Part shown: positions 1-8,096 of the stretch, piece after piece
Layout of the letters: every line of letters starts with the position of its first letter
Numbering within the stretch: the first letter of the stretch is position 1
Assembly (NCBI GenBank): GCA_025937895.1
Contig: JAICQL010000007.1
Coordinates: forward strand, 23,687-87,686
Reading direction: 5' to 3'
From: Polyangiaceae bacterium
Lineage (GTDB): Bacteria > Myxococcota_A > Polyangia > Polyangiales > Polyangiaceae
DNA: 64,000 nucleotides
Notes under the pieces: model-generated
Told to the model about the DNA's origin: nothing
What the model saw: the letters and a program-made list of their open reading frames with translations, nothing else
Database searches by the model: none
Translations under genes and position numbers: made by a program

Positions 1-353
1 ATGGCGCCGCCGGGCATGCCCGCACGTGCCTGGGGGGGATAATAGGGCGCACCCCGGCCGGGTGGAGGCACCGGGGGCAGCGGCGCGGCCTGGGGCGCCA
101 TCGGCGCCGGCGGCAGCGGCGCGCGCATCATCGGGGTCGAGGGGCGCAGCGACGGCGGCATCGAGCTGGCGGGGCTGGGTGAATGCGAGTCAGCACCCAT
201 GCTGTTGTACCCGCGCTGCCGCGCGTACTGTTTCATCGCATCGTTCAGCAGGTAGTCCACAGAGCACTCGAGCTCTCGAGCCATCTGTTCGAAACACGCC
301 CAAAGCGCTTCGCGACATTGGAAAGTGCGAGTGGTCTGTCTGTTGTCGGTCAT
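1..353 (-). CDS. Ribbon-helix-helix N-terminal protein, partial (C-terminus beyond window)
   Basis: The frame starts at ATG 353-351, directly after an in-frame TAA, and runs open off the window edge, giving 117 codons. Residues 8-45 look like a CopG/Arc-type ribbon-helix-helix: a short beta strand (RTFQC), then two helices around EALWACFEQMARELECSVDYL, followed by a basic helix end. Residues 55-117 are Pro/Ala/Met-rich low complexity, typical of a linker. In myxobacteria similar N-termini precede FHA domains, but that part is not in the window, so the fusion is inferred. An AAGG lies about 10 nt upstream of the ATG. The likely role is DNA-binding or signal-responsive regulation in the cytoplasm; the target is unknown. 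Confidence 0.6.
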   Translation of the reverse strand, partial: MTDNRQTTRTFQCREALWACFEQMARELECSVDYLLNDAMKQYARQRGYNSMGADSHSPSPASSMPPSLRPSTPMMRAPLPPAPMAPQAAPLPPVPPPGRGAPYYPPQARAGMPGGA

Positions 354-770
354 GGCTTAAACCTTGAACTCAACCGTTGTAAACTGCGCCTCCTCTTGGA
401 GGCACGCCGCAGTCGGACCGCGTCCCGGGGGAACACCCGGATCGGCACGCTGCTCATTGGTACGGATCCCTTTGGCAGAGTGCGATAACCGCCTACCAGG
501 TGTCGGTACGCCCTTCAACTATCAAGCGGCGGATTTGCTCTACCACGGTAGGGACCGCAAGGTCCCAAACCACAAGCTACTCCAAGTAGGCTCAGCGTAG
601 CGCATTCTCGCTTCGACGCCATTTTCCAGAAATTGACCCTTTCTGGTTGCGTCTTCTGCTCGCCCGTTCGGGGCTGGAGCACGACGTCGTGCGAGCACAC
701 TGCGCGCGTGATGGTCAGAAACGTCGCGCCGCAAGCTCCGGGTGCCCCAGCTCGTGACGTGACCGTGTGT
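354..770. other. Structured non-coding region between two minus-strand genes
   Basis: No convincing gene is seen in these 417 bases, which lie upstream of the ribbon-helix-helix gene. Three perfect inverted repeats stand out: GCCTCC-TCTT-GGAGGC at 388-403, GGGACC-GCAA-GGTCCC at 551-566 (a GNRA tetraloop if read on the plus strand), and CCAGAAA-N7-TTTCTGG at 626-646. None is followed by a T tract, so they are not simple intrinsic terminators. The region may hold the promoter and leader of the minus-strand gene or a small RNA; neither can be proven here. Confidence 0.4.
626..646. promoter_or_regulatory. 21-bp inverted repeat, operator-like
   Basis: A perfect 7-bp inverted repeat (CCAGAAA / TTTCTGG) with a 7-nt centre. 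Its size and symmetry resemble a dimeric repressor operator. It lies about 270 nt upstream of the minus-strand start at 353 and about 125 nt past the end of the lipoprotein gene. It could equally be a chance hairpin. Confidence 0.3.
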
Positions 771-2387
771 TCACGGGCTCGGTGCCGGCTGGTTCTGCGC
801 CTGCTGTTGCACCGACTCGGCGCTGGCTCGCGCTTGCATGGCCGGCTTCACACAGTACTGCACGAACTCGCCGATCGTCTTCACGGGTTTGACCACCTGC
901 TCGCCTGCTGCAGCGATCTCACACTGCCACTCGCAGTCCGCCGCATCTTTCGCACACTCCGGCACGCGCGTGGCGTCCGCCTGAAAGGGCTCCACCAGCG
1001 GCAGCTCCGTGCGCGTGCCTTGATCGAGATAGTAGCCGAGCGCGGTCAAGCGTACGGCGGCTGGGTACTGCGATGCCGTGTAGGGCTTGATCACCTCGCG
1101 TGCCGGCGGCGTGCCAGGTACGCCGGCGATCAGCTTGCCGTAGCGGATTGGCTCGGTGATCGCCATGTTGCGAACGGCGCCCAGCTTGGTCATGAACTCG
1201 GGCAGATGCTGAGACTCGCTGGTACGCAGCACCAGCTCGGCGGCGACCCAGCGGATCTTCCAGTTGCGATTCGCAAACAGCCCGTACAGCGAGTCGATGA
1301 CCTGCTTGCGCGGTAGCTCACCCACGCGGCGCAGGGCTTGATCGCGCACCGAATCGGGCGTGTCCTCCGCGCGCGCCAGCTCCAGCAGCCCCTCTGCCAG
1401 CGCCGGGTTCTTGCGATCTACGTGGCCTTCCATCGCGGCCAGCGCCGCTTCGCGCCGCTTCTCGTTGCGGCTCTTGTCGCGCGCCATCGACAGCAGGTAC
1501 TCCACCGCTGGCGCTTGCCCCACCTGCTTCAGCGAGGACAGCACGCGCAGCAGTTCCTCCTCCTGATACAGCGCGAGCTGCGCATCGAAGCGCGCGCCTT
1601 CCACCTTCTGCCCCGAGGCCTCGTTGGCCTCCTTCAGGGCAGGAGCCTTGCGCTTCAGCCACGCCTCGGAGTCCACCTCCTGTGCCACCTTCACCAGCCG
1701 CTGGCTGGCCTCGAGCTTGGTCTGCGCGTCGCCGAAATCGGCGATGAAGCCGGCGATGTTGCCGATCTTCTTCGCCTCGGGCGCGATCAGCTGCGGCAGG
1801 CGCCGCACGCCGTCGGCGCCCAGGTGCGCGAGCAACTGGCCCACGCCGTACGCTTGCGACGAGTCATCCATGCGCGCGGAGAAGTCGGCCAGCACCCACT
1901 CGCTCAGCGCCGCCTCCAGCATCTGGCGCTGCTGCTTGTCCGCCACCAGCACCTCACCCTCGTGGGTGAGCAGCGCAAATGCGGCGTCCTTGTAGGGGAA
2001 GGAGGTGTCCGGCTCGCGGGGGGCGTTGCCCGTGGGCTCGGGTGGCGGCGGCTTCTGGATCTCCTGCACCAGGAGCGGGACCATTCCGGAGACGATCACC
2101 GCACGCCGCGCCGCGGGCAGATCTGCCAGCCCGGAGATCAGCTCGTCGATGCCCACGCGGCGCCCCGCGCGCGGCTTCATGCGCACCAGGGTCATCGCCG
2201 CCTCGATGCGCAGCTCGGGCACGTATTTCTCGTGGGTCATCACCGCCATCAGCTTGCGCGGCCCTTGCTGAGTGTTGGCCCAGCGATGCACGTCATCCGT
2301 GTCCGTGCGGCAACCCGCGCTCGCAACCAGACACGCTGCCAGGGTCAGGCGCTGGAGGTTGCGGCGGATGGGTGCATGATCGGTCAT
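771..2387 (-). CDS. HEAT-repeat lipoprotein
   Basis: A 538-residue envelope protein of unknown function. The ATG at 2387 is preceded by AAGGGGAC, a good Shine-Dalgarno; upstream in-frame codons lack one. Residues 1-26 form a lipoprotein signal with basic n-region, hydrophobic core and the lipobox VASAGC, so the mature protein should be lipid-anchored. The body is helical and shows repeated HEAT-like units, for example around residues 35-85 and 240-360 (EAALAAMEGH, VRDQALRRVG, IRWVAAELVLR), which normally form a curved protein-binding solenoid. The tail is Gln/Pro-rich. It is divergent from ftsK, whose start is 207 bp away, so the two may share a control region. No enzyme motif is visible. Confidence 0.8.
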   Translation of the reverse strand: MTDHAPIRRNLQRLTLAACLVASAGCRTDTDDVHRWANTQQGPRKLMAVMTHEKYVPELRIEAAMTLVRMKPRAGRRVGIDELISGLADLPAARRAVIVSGMVPLLVQEIQKPPPPEPTGNAPREPDTSFPYKDAAFALLTHEGEVLVADKQQRQMLEAALSEWVLADFSARMDDSSQAYGVGQLLAHLGADGVRRLPQLIAPEAKKIGNIAGFIADFGDAQTKLEASQRLVKVAQEVDSEAWLKRKAPALKEANEASGQKVEGARFDAQLALYQEEELLRVLSSLKQVGQAPAVEYLLSMARDKSRNEKRREAALAAMEGHVDRKNPALAEGLLELARAEDTPDSVRDQALRRVGELPRKQVIDSLYGLFANRNWKIRWVAAELVLRTSESQHLPEFMTKLGAVRNMAITEPIRYGKLIAGVPGTPPAREVIKPYTASQYPAAVRLTALGYYLDQGTRTELPLVEPFQADATRVPECAKDAADCEWQCEIAAAGEQVVKPVKTIGEFVQYCVKPAMQARASAESVQQQAQNQPAPSP

Positions 2388-2594
2388 TCGGCTGTCCCCT
2401 TCACGTGAGTGAGTCGATGGCGGTGCGACGACCGCGACGATCATACGACCCGGAGCTGAGCGCGCTCAAGCTGGGGGCCGATGATCGCCCCGGCCATCCC
2501 GCGAGCGTGCTGCTCGACCGGCGAGTCACTTTGCCGCGAGCTACGCCGAGAGGTTGGCCGAGCCCTGCCCGAGGGGGTAGGTTCTGGTGCTCCG

Positions 2595-5198
2595 ATGGGT
2601 GTCCGCCTGTTTTCTCCTCGCGCGAGTGAGGCTGGAGGAGAGTCTGCGTCCTCCCGCGTCCCGTTTGGCCGTGAGGCCGCTGCCCTGCTGCTTCTGGCCG
2701 CTGCTGCTTATCTAGCGCTGGCGGTGGCCAGCCTACCTTCGCTGGTGGCGGCGGCCGCCGGTGAGCAGGGCAACTGGGTCGGGCCGGTGGGTGCCTGGAT
2801 CGCGGAGCTACTGGTGGCGGGCTTTGGAGCCGCAGCCTGGCTGCTGCCGCTGGAGCTGGTGTTGATGGCTGCTCCCGCGTTTCACGCCGAGCGCCCGCAG
2901 GCTCCGCTCGGGCAGCGGCTGGCGGGCGATCTGGTGCTGTGGATCCTGCTCGCCTCCTTGCTGCACGTGGCCTTCCCCGACGCGCTGTACCTGGGCCGCG
3001 GCGCCGTGGGTGGGGACGTGGGGCTGTTCTTTGGCGAGCTGATGCGCGCGCTGTTCTCGACCATCGGCTCGTTTCTGGTGGGCGGCACTGCCGTGGCGCT
3101 GCTGCTGATCGCGCGCAGCACATTCTCCTTCCTGCAGTGGTGCGAGCGCACCCTGGCCGGTCTGCGCCAGCTGCGCAGCAGCCTGCTGCAACTGCTGGCG
3201 CGCCTGGCCACGAGCCTGCGCGAGGCGGGTAAGCGCAAGGCAGGGGGCGCCACGGCGCTTCCGCGTTCGCCCGAGGCTGTGGATGGTCGGGTCGAGTGGT
3301 TGCCGAGCGAGCAGACGGGCGCGCCGCCGGCTGCCGTCTCCGCCAAGGTGCGCGCGAAGCTCGGCCTGCCCGCGCCGGCGCCCGCGGCCGCGCTGCCGGC
3401 CATCGTCGAGGCGGGGGCTGCAGGGTTCCAGCCTGCGCTCCCGCTGGGCAAAGGCGAGGCGGGCGAAGAAGCGGCCGAAGAGAGCCCACGGCCCACGCGT
3501 GCTCGCCGTCGCAGCCGCCCTGCCGTGGAGGCCGAGGTCGCCGAAGCCGCCGAGGCCCCGGAGCCCAGCCCGGCGCCGCCGCCTGCGCGCAAGCCCACCG
3601 CCAGCGCGGGCCCCACCATCGTCGATACCCGCCCGCACAGCCGCATGGTGCGGGCAGAGGCTCCCCGCGAGGACGCCGGCCCGGGTGCCTACGTACCGCC
3701 CTCCCCCGAGCTACTCCACCCCACACCGGCGGAGGCCAGCCCCATCGACCGCCAGCGCGTGCTGGAGCTGGCGCAGCGCCTGGAGGCCACCCTGGCCAAC
3801 TATGGCGTGGTGGGCAAGGTGGAAGAGATCCATCCGGGCCCCACCGTCACCACGTACGAGGTGGCGCCGAAGGAGGGCACCAAGGTCAGCAAGGTGGCCT
3901 CCATGGTGGATGATCTGGCGCTCGGGCTCTCGCGCAAGGTGCGCATCATCGCGCCCATTCCGGGCAAGAGCCGCATCGGCTTCGAGCTGCCCAACGACAC
4001 GCGCTCCGCGGTCAACCTGCGCGAGCTGATCGAGGATCAGCGCTTCGAAAAGCTGGCCGAGCGGGCGCCGCTGCCCGTGGTGATGGGCAGGGACATCGTG
4101 GGCGGTCCCTTCTACGCCGACCTGGCCGCAATGCCCCACGTGATCGTGGCCGGGGCCACCGGCGCGGGTAAGAGCGTCGGGGTCAACGTGATGCTGTGCA
4201 GCTTGCTGTTCCGCCGCACCCCGGCCGAGCTGCGGCTGTTGATGATCGACCCCAAGGTGGTCGAGCTAGCGCCCTTCGACGGCATCCCGCACATGTTGCT
4301 GCCGGTGGTCACCGACATGAAGCAGGCGGCCAAGGCGCTCAAGTGGGCGGTGGACGAGATGGAGCGCCGGTATCAGGCGTTTGCCAGCGCCGGCACCAAG
4401 AACATCACCACGTACAACCGCTGGGTCGACCGGGTCCGGGCCGGCGAGCTGCCCCCGCCCGACCCCGCCGAGATGGAGCTGCTGTCGGGTGGGGCAACCG
4501 TGACCTCGCCCATCGGGGAGGTCGAGATCGACGCGCCTAATCTTCCGGACCGGCTGCCGTACATCGTGATCGTGGTGGACGAGTTTGCCGACCTGATGAT
4601 GCAGCAGGGCAAAGAGGTCGAGGCGGCGGTGGCTCGTCTGGCGCAGAAGGCGCGCGCGGCCGGCATGCACGTGGTCCTGGCCACGCAGCGGCCGAGCGTG
4701 GACGTCATCACCGGCATGATCAAGGCGAACTTTCCAACCCGCATCGCCTTCCGGGTCGCTCAGCGAGTCGACAGCCGCACCATCCTCGACGAGCAGGGGG
4801 CAGAGCTCCTGCTCGGGCGCGGCGACATGCTGGCCAAGATGAATGGCGCAAATGAGACCCTGCGCGTGCAGTGCCCGTTCATCAGCGAGGAAGAGGTCAG
4901 CGCCATCACCGACCACCTGCGGCGCCAGGGCTCACCCGTCTATCATGACGACATCCTGCGCGGCGGTGACGACGATGAGGAGGGCAAAGGTGCCGCGGAT
5001 GAACCCATCGACCCGCGCTTCGACGAGGCGGTTCGGATCGTGGCGGAGACCCGGCGCTGCTCCACCTCCTGGCTTCAACGCAAGCTGGGGATCGGCTACA
5101 ACCGAGCTGCCAAGATCGTCGAAATGATGGAGCACCAGGGCATGGTGGGTCCACCAAACGGGTCCAAGGAGCGCGAGATATGCATTCAACCGCACTGA
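2595..5198 (+). CDS. ftsK: DNA translocase FtsK/SpoIIIE
   Basis: An 867-residue septal DNA pump that clears and resolves the chromosome at division. Hydrophobic segments at about residues 30-190 give an N-terminal membrane domain with roughly four helices. A Pro/Ala/Glu-rich linker follows (about 215-370). The motor contains Walker A GATGAGKS (K526) and Walker B ending IVVDEFADLM. The C-terminus from about 795 is the gamma winged-helix domain that reads orienting DNA motifs (RRCSTSWLQRKLGIGYNRA). ATG 2595 was chosen because it directly precedes the membrane domain; a GAGGGGG tract lies somewhat far upstream, so start certainty is moderate. The next gene follows after 52 nt and is probably co-transcribed. 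Confidence 0.96.
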   Translation: MGVRLFSPRASEAGGESASSRVPFGREAAALLLLAAAAYLALAVASLPSLVAAAAGEQGNWVGPVGAWIAELLVAGFGAAAWLLPLELVLMAAPAFHAERPQAPLGQRLAGDLVLWILLASLLHVAFPDALYLGRGAVGGDVGLFFGELMRALFSTIGSFLVGGTAVALLLIARSTFSFLQWCERTLAGLRQLRSSLLQLLARLATSLREAGKRKAGGATALPRSPEAVDGRVEWLPSEQTGAPPAAVSAKVRAKLGLPAPAPAAALPAIVEAGAAGFQPALPLGKGEAGEEAAEESPRPTRARRRSRPAVEAEVAEAAEAPEPSPAPPPARKPTASAGPTIVDTRPHSRMVRAEAPREDAGPGAYVPPSPELLHPTPAEASPIDRQRVLELAQRLEATLANYGVVGKVEEIHPGPTVTTYEVAPKEGTKVSKVASMVDDLALGLSRKVRIIAPIPGKSRIGFELPNDTRSAVNLRELIEDQRFEKLAERAPLPVVMGRDIVGGPFYADLAAMPHVIVAGATGAGKSVGVNVMLCSLLFRRTPAELRLLMIDPKVVELAPFDGIPHMLLPVVTDMKQAAKALKWAVDEMERRYQAFASAGTKNITTYNRWVDRVRAGELPPPDPAEMELLSGGATVTSPIGEVEIDAPNLPDRLPYIVIVVDEFADLMMQQGKEVEAAVARLAQKARAAGMHVVLATQRPSVDVITGMIKANFPTRIAFRVAQRVDSRTILDEQGAELLLGRGDMLAKMNGANETLRVQCPFISEEEVSAITDHLRRQGSPVYHDDILRGGDDDEEGKGAADEPIDPRFDEAVRIVAETRRCSTSWLQRKLGIGYNRAAKIVEMMEHQGMVGPPNGSKEREICIQPH

Positions 5199-5250
5199 CC
5201 AGGCGCGCTGACGCGGCCCTCGTCCACGCGGTGCGGGTGAGTGCCCGGGC

Positions 5251-7020
5251 ATGAGCGCGCGGCTCTCCTCGGTGTTCCCGCGGCCCAGCGCCAGCGATCC
5301 GGACGACGTGGTCTGGACCCTGCAGACCGCGGCGGTGCAGTGGCAGCGCGGGCTGCGCGCCGACGCCATCGTCTGGGTGCGCAAGGCGGCCGATCTGTCC
5401 ACCCAGGGCGGCCGTGCCAGCCGTGCCGAGGAGCTGCGCAATCACGCCGCGCGCCTCGCCGAGTTCCTGTGGTCCGATCCCGAAGAAGCGGGCGCGCCGG
5501 ACTCGAGCGCACGCTCCGGGCAGGTGCCGGTGGGGCGCCGCGTGATCAGCGAGGAGGATGAGGACGAGATCATCGAGGTGGAGGAGCTCGACAGCTACGA
5601 GCTCGAGTTCACCGAGACCGACCTGCCCACCCCCGAGGACGCGGTCGCCGACATCTCGCCCGAGGATCTGAGCTACTACCAGGGCGAGGAGGCGAACACC
5701 GAGGGCGGTGTGTTGCCCGACGATCTGGATCTGCAGAGCGACTCGCCGCCGCGCGCCGCGGCCGACTCGTTCTTGAGCGTCAACCCGGAGGAGGACGATG
5801 ACTCGTTCATCAGCGTCAATCCGGACAGTGAGAGCCCGGAGGAGGGCACCGAAGGCGATACCGTCGAGGTACGTGCCATCGACGAGAGCACGCTGGACGC
5901 GCACCGCGAGGCAGAGGACGTCGACTCGTACATCGAGGTAAATCCGGAGTCGATCCCCATGGCAGCGTCGCCGATCCCGGCGTCACCGCTGCCCACCTCC
6001 ACGCAGTCGGACTATCCCACGATGCCGCGCATCGAGCGGCCGCCGGCATTCCGTCCTGGCGGCTTGCTCGACAGCCTCGAGGGCACGCGCCTGCCCACAG
6101 TTCCTTCTCCCGCCAGCAGCGAGGCAGAGGCTGCGGCCGCCAGTGTGCTGCAGGGGCTGCAGACCGCACCGCCCGGCGCCGCCGAGCTGCCGGAGGGCTT
6201 GCGGCCGCCGGAGAGTGCGCCGCCCGAGGGCCTGCTGTCCGACGCCTTGCTCTCGGAAGAGGTTTCGCCTCCGGAAGGTCCGCCCGGAATCGACGGGCTG
6301 GCCTTCGAGTCCGTCGAGGCGCTGGCGGACCTGCCGGAAGAGGCCCAGCTCGAGCTCGCAGCGGGAGCGCAGCTCATCACCTTGACCTCCAGCGAGGAGT
6401 ACCTGCTGCAGGAGGGCGCGGCGCTGATCACGCACGGGCAGGTGCACGTCACCCTGCCGTATTCGGACGTGAGCGGCGAGCGCATCGGCGGCGGCGCCGT
6501 GGTGTCGGCACGGGGCTCGGTGGAGTCCGGTCCGCTGCGCCTCATCGCCGGCGCGGAGCGAACACGGTTGGTGGCGTGGACGGACGAGCAGCTCTCGCGC
6601 GCGATGCGTGACTGCCCGTGGGTGGAGGATGATTTGCGGCAGCTCGCCGATCGTCTGCAAGCGCACGCGGGCGCGGGCCTGGGCCCGCTCGGCGAGCGTC
6701 TGGACGACGCGCTGCGCGCGGCCGTGTACGAGCGCCTGCAGGTGCGCGTGCTGGCCCCGCGCGAGACGGTGGCGGAGCGCGGCAAGCCGCTCAAGGGTCT
6801 GTTCGTGGTGGCGGTGGGGGACCTGCGGGTCGGCGGTACCGGCACGGAGATCATCACCTCCGGACAGTTCGTGTTCCCGGGCTGTGTGATCGGCGCGGAG
6901 CCCGCGCCGGCCGACGTCACCGCGGGGCCCAAGGGTGGGGTGGTGCTGTTTGCCAGCCGCCCCATCGCGCATGAGCTGATGATGAGCGTGCCGCCACTGC
7001 TGGAGATCCTGGCGAGCTGA
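5251..7020 (+). CDS. Acidic protein with degenerate cyclic-nucleotide-binding-like domains
   Basis: A 589-residue cytoplasmic protein, no signal or membrane segment. Residues 10-75 are helical and TPR-like. Residues 90-240 are strongly acidic and carry three copies of a short motif, DS[FY][LI][SE]VNP, at 172-179, 184-191 and 225-232. Residues 240-360 are Pro/Glu-rich. Residues 370-589 appear to hold two beta-roll modules like cyclic-nucleotide-binding domains (for example ITSGQFVFPGCVIGAE), but the canonical phosphate-binding cassette with its Arg is not evident, so ligand binding is doubtful. It follows ftsK by 52 nt, which suggests one transcript. No function can be assigned; it may be a scaffold or sensor. 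Confidence 0.7.
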   Translation: MSARLSSVFPRPSASDPDDVVWTLQTAAVQWQRGLRADAIVWVRKAADLSTQGGRASRAEELRNHAARLAEFLWSDPEEAGAPDSSARSGQVPVGRRVISEEDEDEIIEVEELDSYELEFTETDLPTPEDAVADISPEDLSYYQGEEANTEGGVLPDDLDLQSDSPPRAAADSFLSVNPEEDDDSFISVNPDSESPEEGTEGDTVEVRAIDESTLDAHREAEDVDSYIEVNPESIPMAASPIPASPLPTSTQSDYPTMPRIERPPAFRPGGLLDSLEGTRLPTVPSPASSEAEAAAASVLQGLQTAPPGAAELPEGLRPPESAPPEGLLSDALLSEEVSPPEGPPGIDGLAFESVEALADLPEEAQLELAAGAQLITLTSSEEYLLQEGAALITHGQVHVTLPYSDVSGERIGGGAVVSARGSVESGPLRLIAGAERTRLVAWTDEQLSRAMRDCPWVEDDLRQLADRLQAHAGAGLGPLGERLDDALRAAVYERLQVRVLAPRETVAERGKPLKGLFVVAVGDLRVGGTGTEIITSGQFVFPGCVIGAEPAPADVTAGPKGGVVLFASRPIAHELMMSVPPLLEILAS

Positions 7021-7304
7021 CGGCTGGGGAGCCTGCCGGCGCGTTACGCGGCGCGCTGAACCTGGCTCTGCTGCGGGTAGCCGTGTGCGCGGCGCTGCTC
7101 GGCGCCGGAGAGCTCTGGCAAGCGCCGCGCTGACTGGCAGCCGGGCGCGCCCTGCGAGCTCCGGCGTATGGGCTCGGCTGGGCGTTGCCGCTGCTCGCTG
7201 GGCTCAGCTCGTGGCTGACGCGCCCCGGAGCCCGAGCCCGTGCGCGCGGCTGGCGCTGCTCTCGGCCTGGGCGCAGAAATGTGCCAGGCTGTGCCAGCGG
7301 GCCG
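7021..7304 (+). pseudogene. Possible decayed membrane-protein gene fragment
   Basis: Between two convergent genes one frame reads a hydrophobic stretch (LNLALLRVAVCAALLGAGEL, from about 7059), meets an in-frame TGA at 7131-7133, then continues in the same frame with another hydrophobic stretch (AYGLGWALPLLAGLSSWL, from about 7164). The pattern, with an ALLR helix followed by GLGW, recalls the N-terminus of HTTM (vitamin K carboxylase-like) membrane proteins. No start codon or ribosome site is visible and the frame abuts the preceding stop. It may be an operon relic or chance GC-rich reading. Confidence 0.3.
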
Positions 7305-8096
7305 TCAGCCCTCGATCTGCCAGAGCAGCTGCTGGTGCCCCTGTGCACCTGCGAAGCGCAGGCCCAGCCAGCGCGCCTGCGGTGAGACGGTGGGGCGTCC
7401 GTCGAGGGTCAACACGGGGAAGCGGATTTTGTGCACCACCCGCCAGGGCGTCGTGTACGGGAAATACGTCAGCTCCGTCGCGCCGGGTCTGTTGATGCGC
7501 TCGATCTCGCTGGGTGCCGTCTCGTTGCCCTGATCGTCGATCAGCCGCACGATCCACGCGGCGTTGGGCGCCGTCAGATCCGACCACGGACGGCGCTGCG
7601 CGTACAGCGCCACGTAAAACTGATGGTACTTCTGCGTCTCGGCCAGCGAGCTCTGCAGCAGCGCGTGGGTCTGATCGACGGTGAGGCGATAGTCTTCCGC
7701 GTAGCGGATGGCGTACGCCCAGCGGAAATCCCACGACTCGTATGTGGCCGTGGCGGTCAGGAAGTTATCGAGCGCGCTGAGGGAGACGATGCTCTCCTCG
7801 CGCGTCCAGCGCCGCAGCACCGACTCATAGTCGGTGGCCACGTATTCGCGCGGGCCCTGGCCCATCTGGACCGTAGGCGGTGCGCACCCGGCAGCCAGCA
7901 GCAGCAGGCCCGCGCCGCTCAGGGCGCGCAGGGCAAGGCGGCGGCGCAGGGTTGCAGGGCCGCGCAAAATGGCCGGGCCGCCAAGAGCTGCAGGGCCGCC
8001 AAGAGCTGCAGGGCCGCCAAGAGCTGCAGAGCCGAGCAAGGGCGGGCGGGGCACGCCGCCAGTGTACCGCTCATTCCCCGCGGATGTCGAAAACAC
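7305..8096 (-). CDS. Lipoprotein with repeat-expanded leader
   Basis: Up to 263 residues, function unknown. Hydrophobic residues and the lipobox LLAAGC near residue 71 mark a lipoprotein, but the leader is unusually long because three near-identical AALGGP units (18-bp DNA repeats at 7981-8034) sit before the signal. The mature part (about 190 residues) is rich in Trp/Tyr and has no motif I recognise. The ATG at 8096 overlaps the end of rseP by 26 bp, implying translational coupling. A GTG at 8054 is an alternative start downstream of the overlap. The leader length makes efficient export by the ordinary lipoprotein route uncertain. Confidence 0.7.
   Translation of the reverse strand: MFSTSAGNERYTGGVPRPPLLGSAALGGPAALGGPAALGGPAILRGPATLRRRLALRALSGAGLLLLAAGCAPPTVQMGQGPREYVATDYESVLRRWTREESIVSLSALDNFLTATATYESWDFRWAYAIRYAEDYRLTVDQTHALLQSSLAETQKYHQFYVALYAQRRPWSDLTAPNAAWIVRLIDDQGNETAPSEIERINRPGATELTYFPYTTPWRVVHKIRFPVLTLDGRPTVSPQARWLGLRFAGAQGHQQLLWQIEG
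7981..8034. repeat. 18-bp tandem repeat, 3 copies, in lipoprotein leader
   Basis: Three consecutive copies of CCAAGAGCTGCAGGGCCG, the third with one mismatch. The unit is a multiple of three and encodes AALGGP on the minus strand, so copy-number change would lengthen or shorten the leader without shifting frame. Confidence 0.9.

Noticed and set aside
541..600. Hairpin with GCAA loop as a c-di-GMP (GEMM) riboswitch
   Set aside because: The conserved GEMM core sequences flanking the tetraloop helix are not present.
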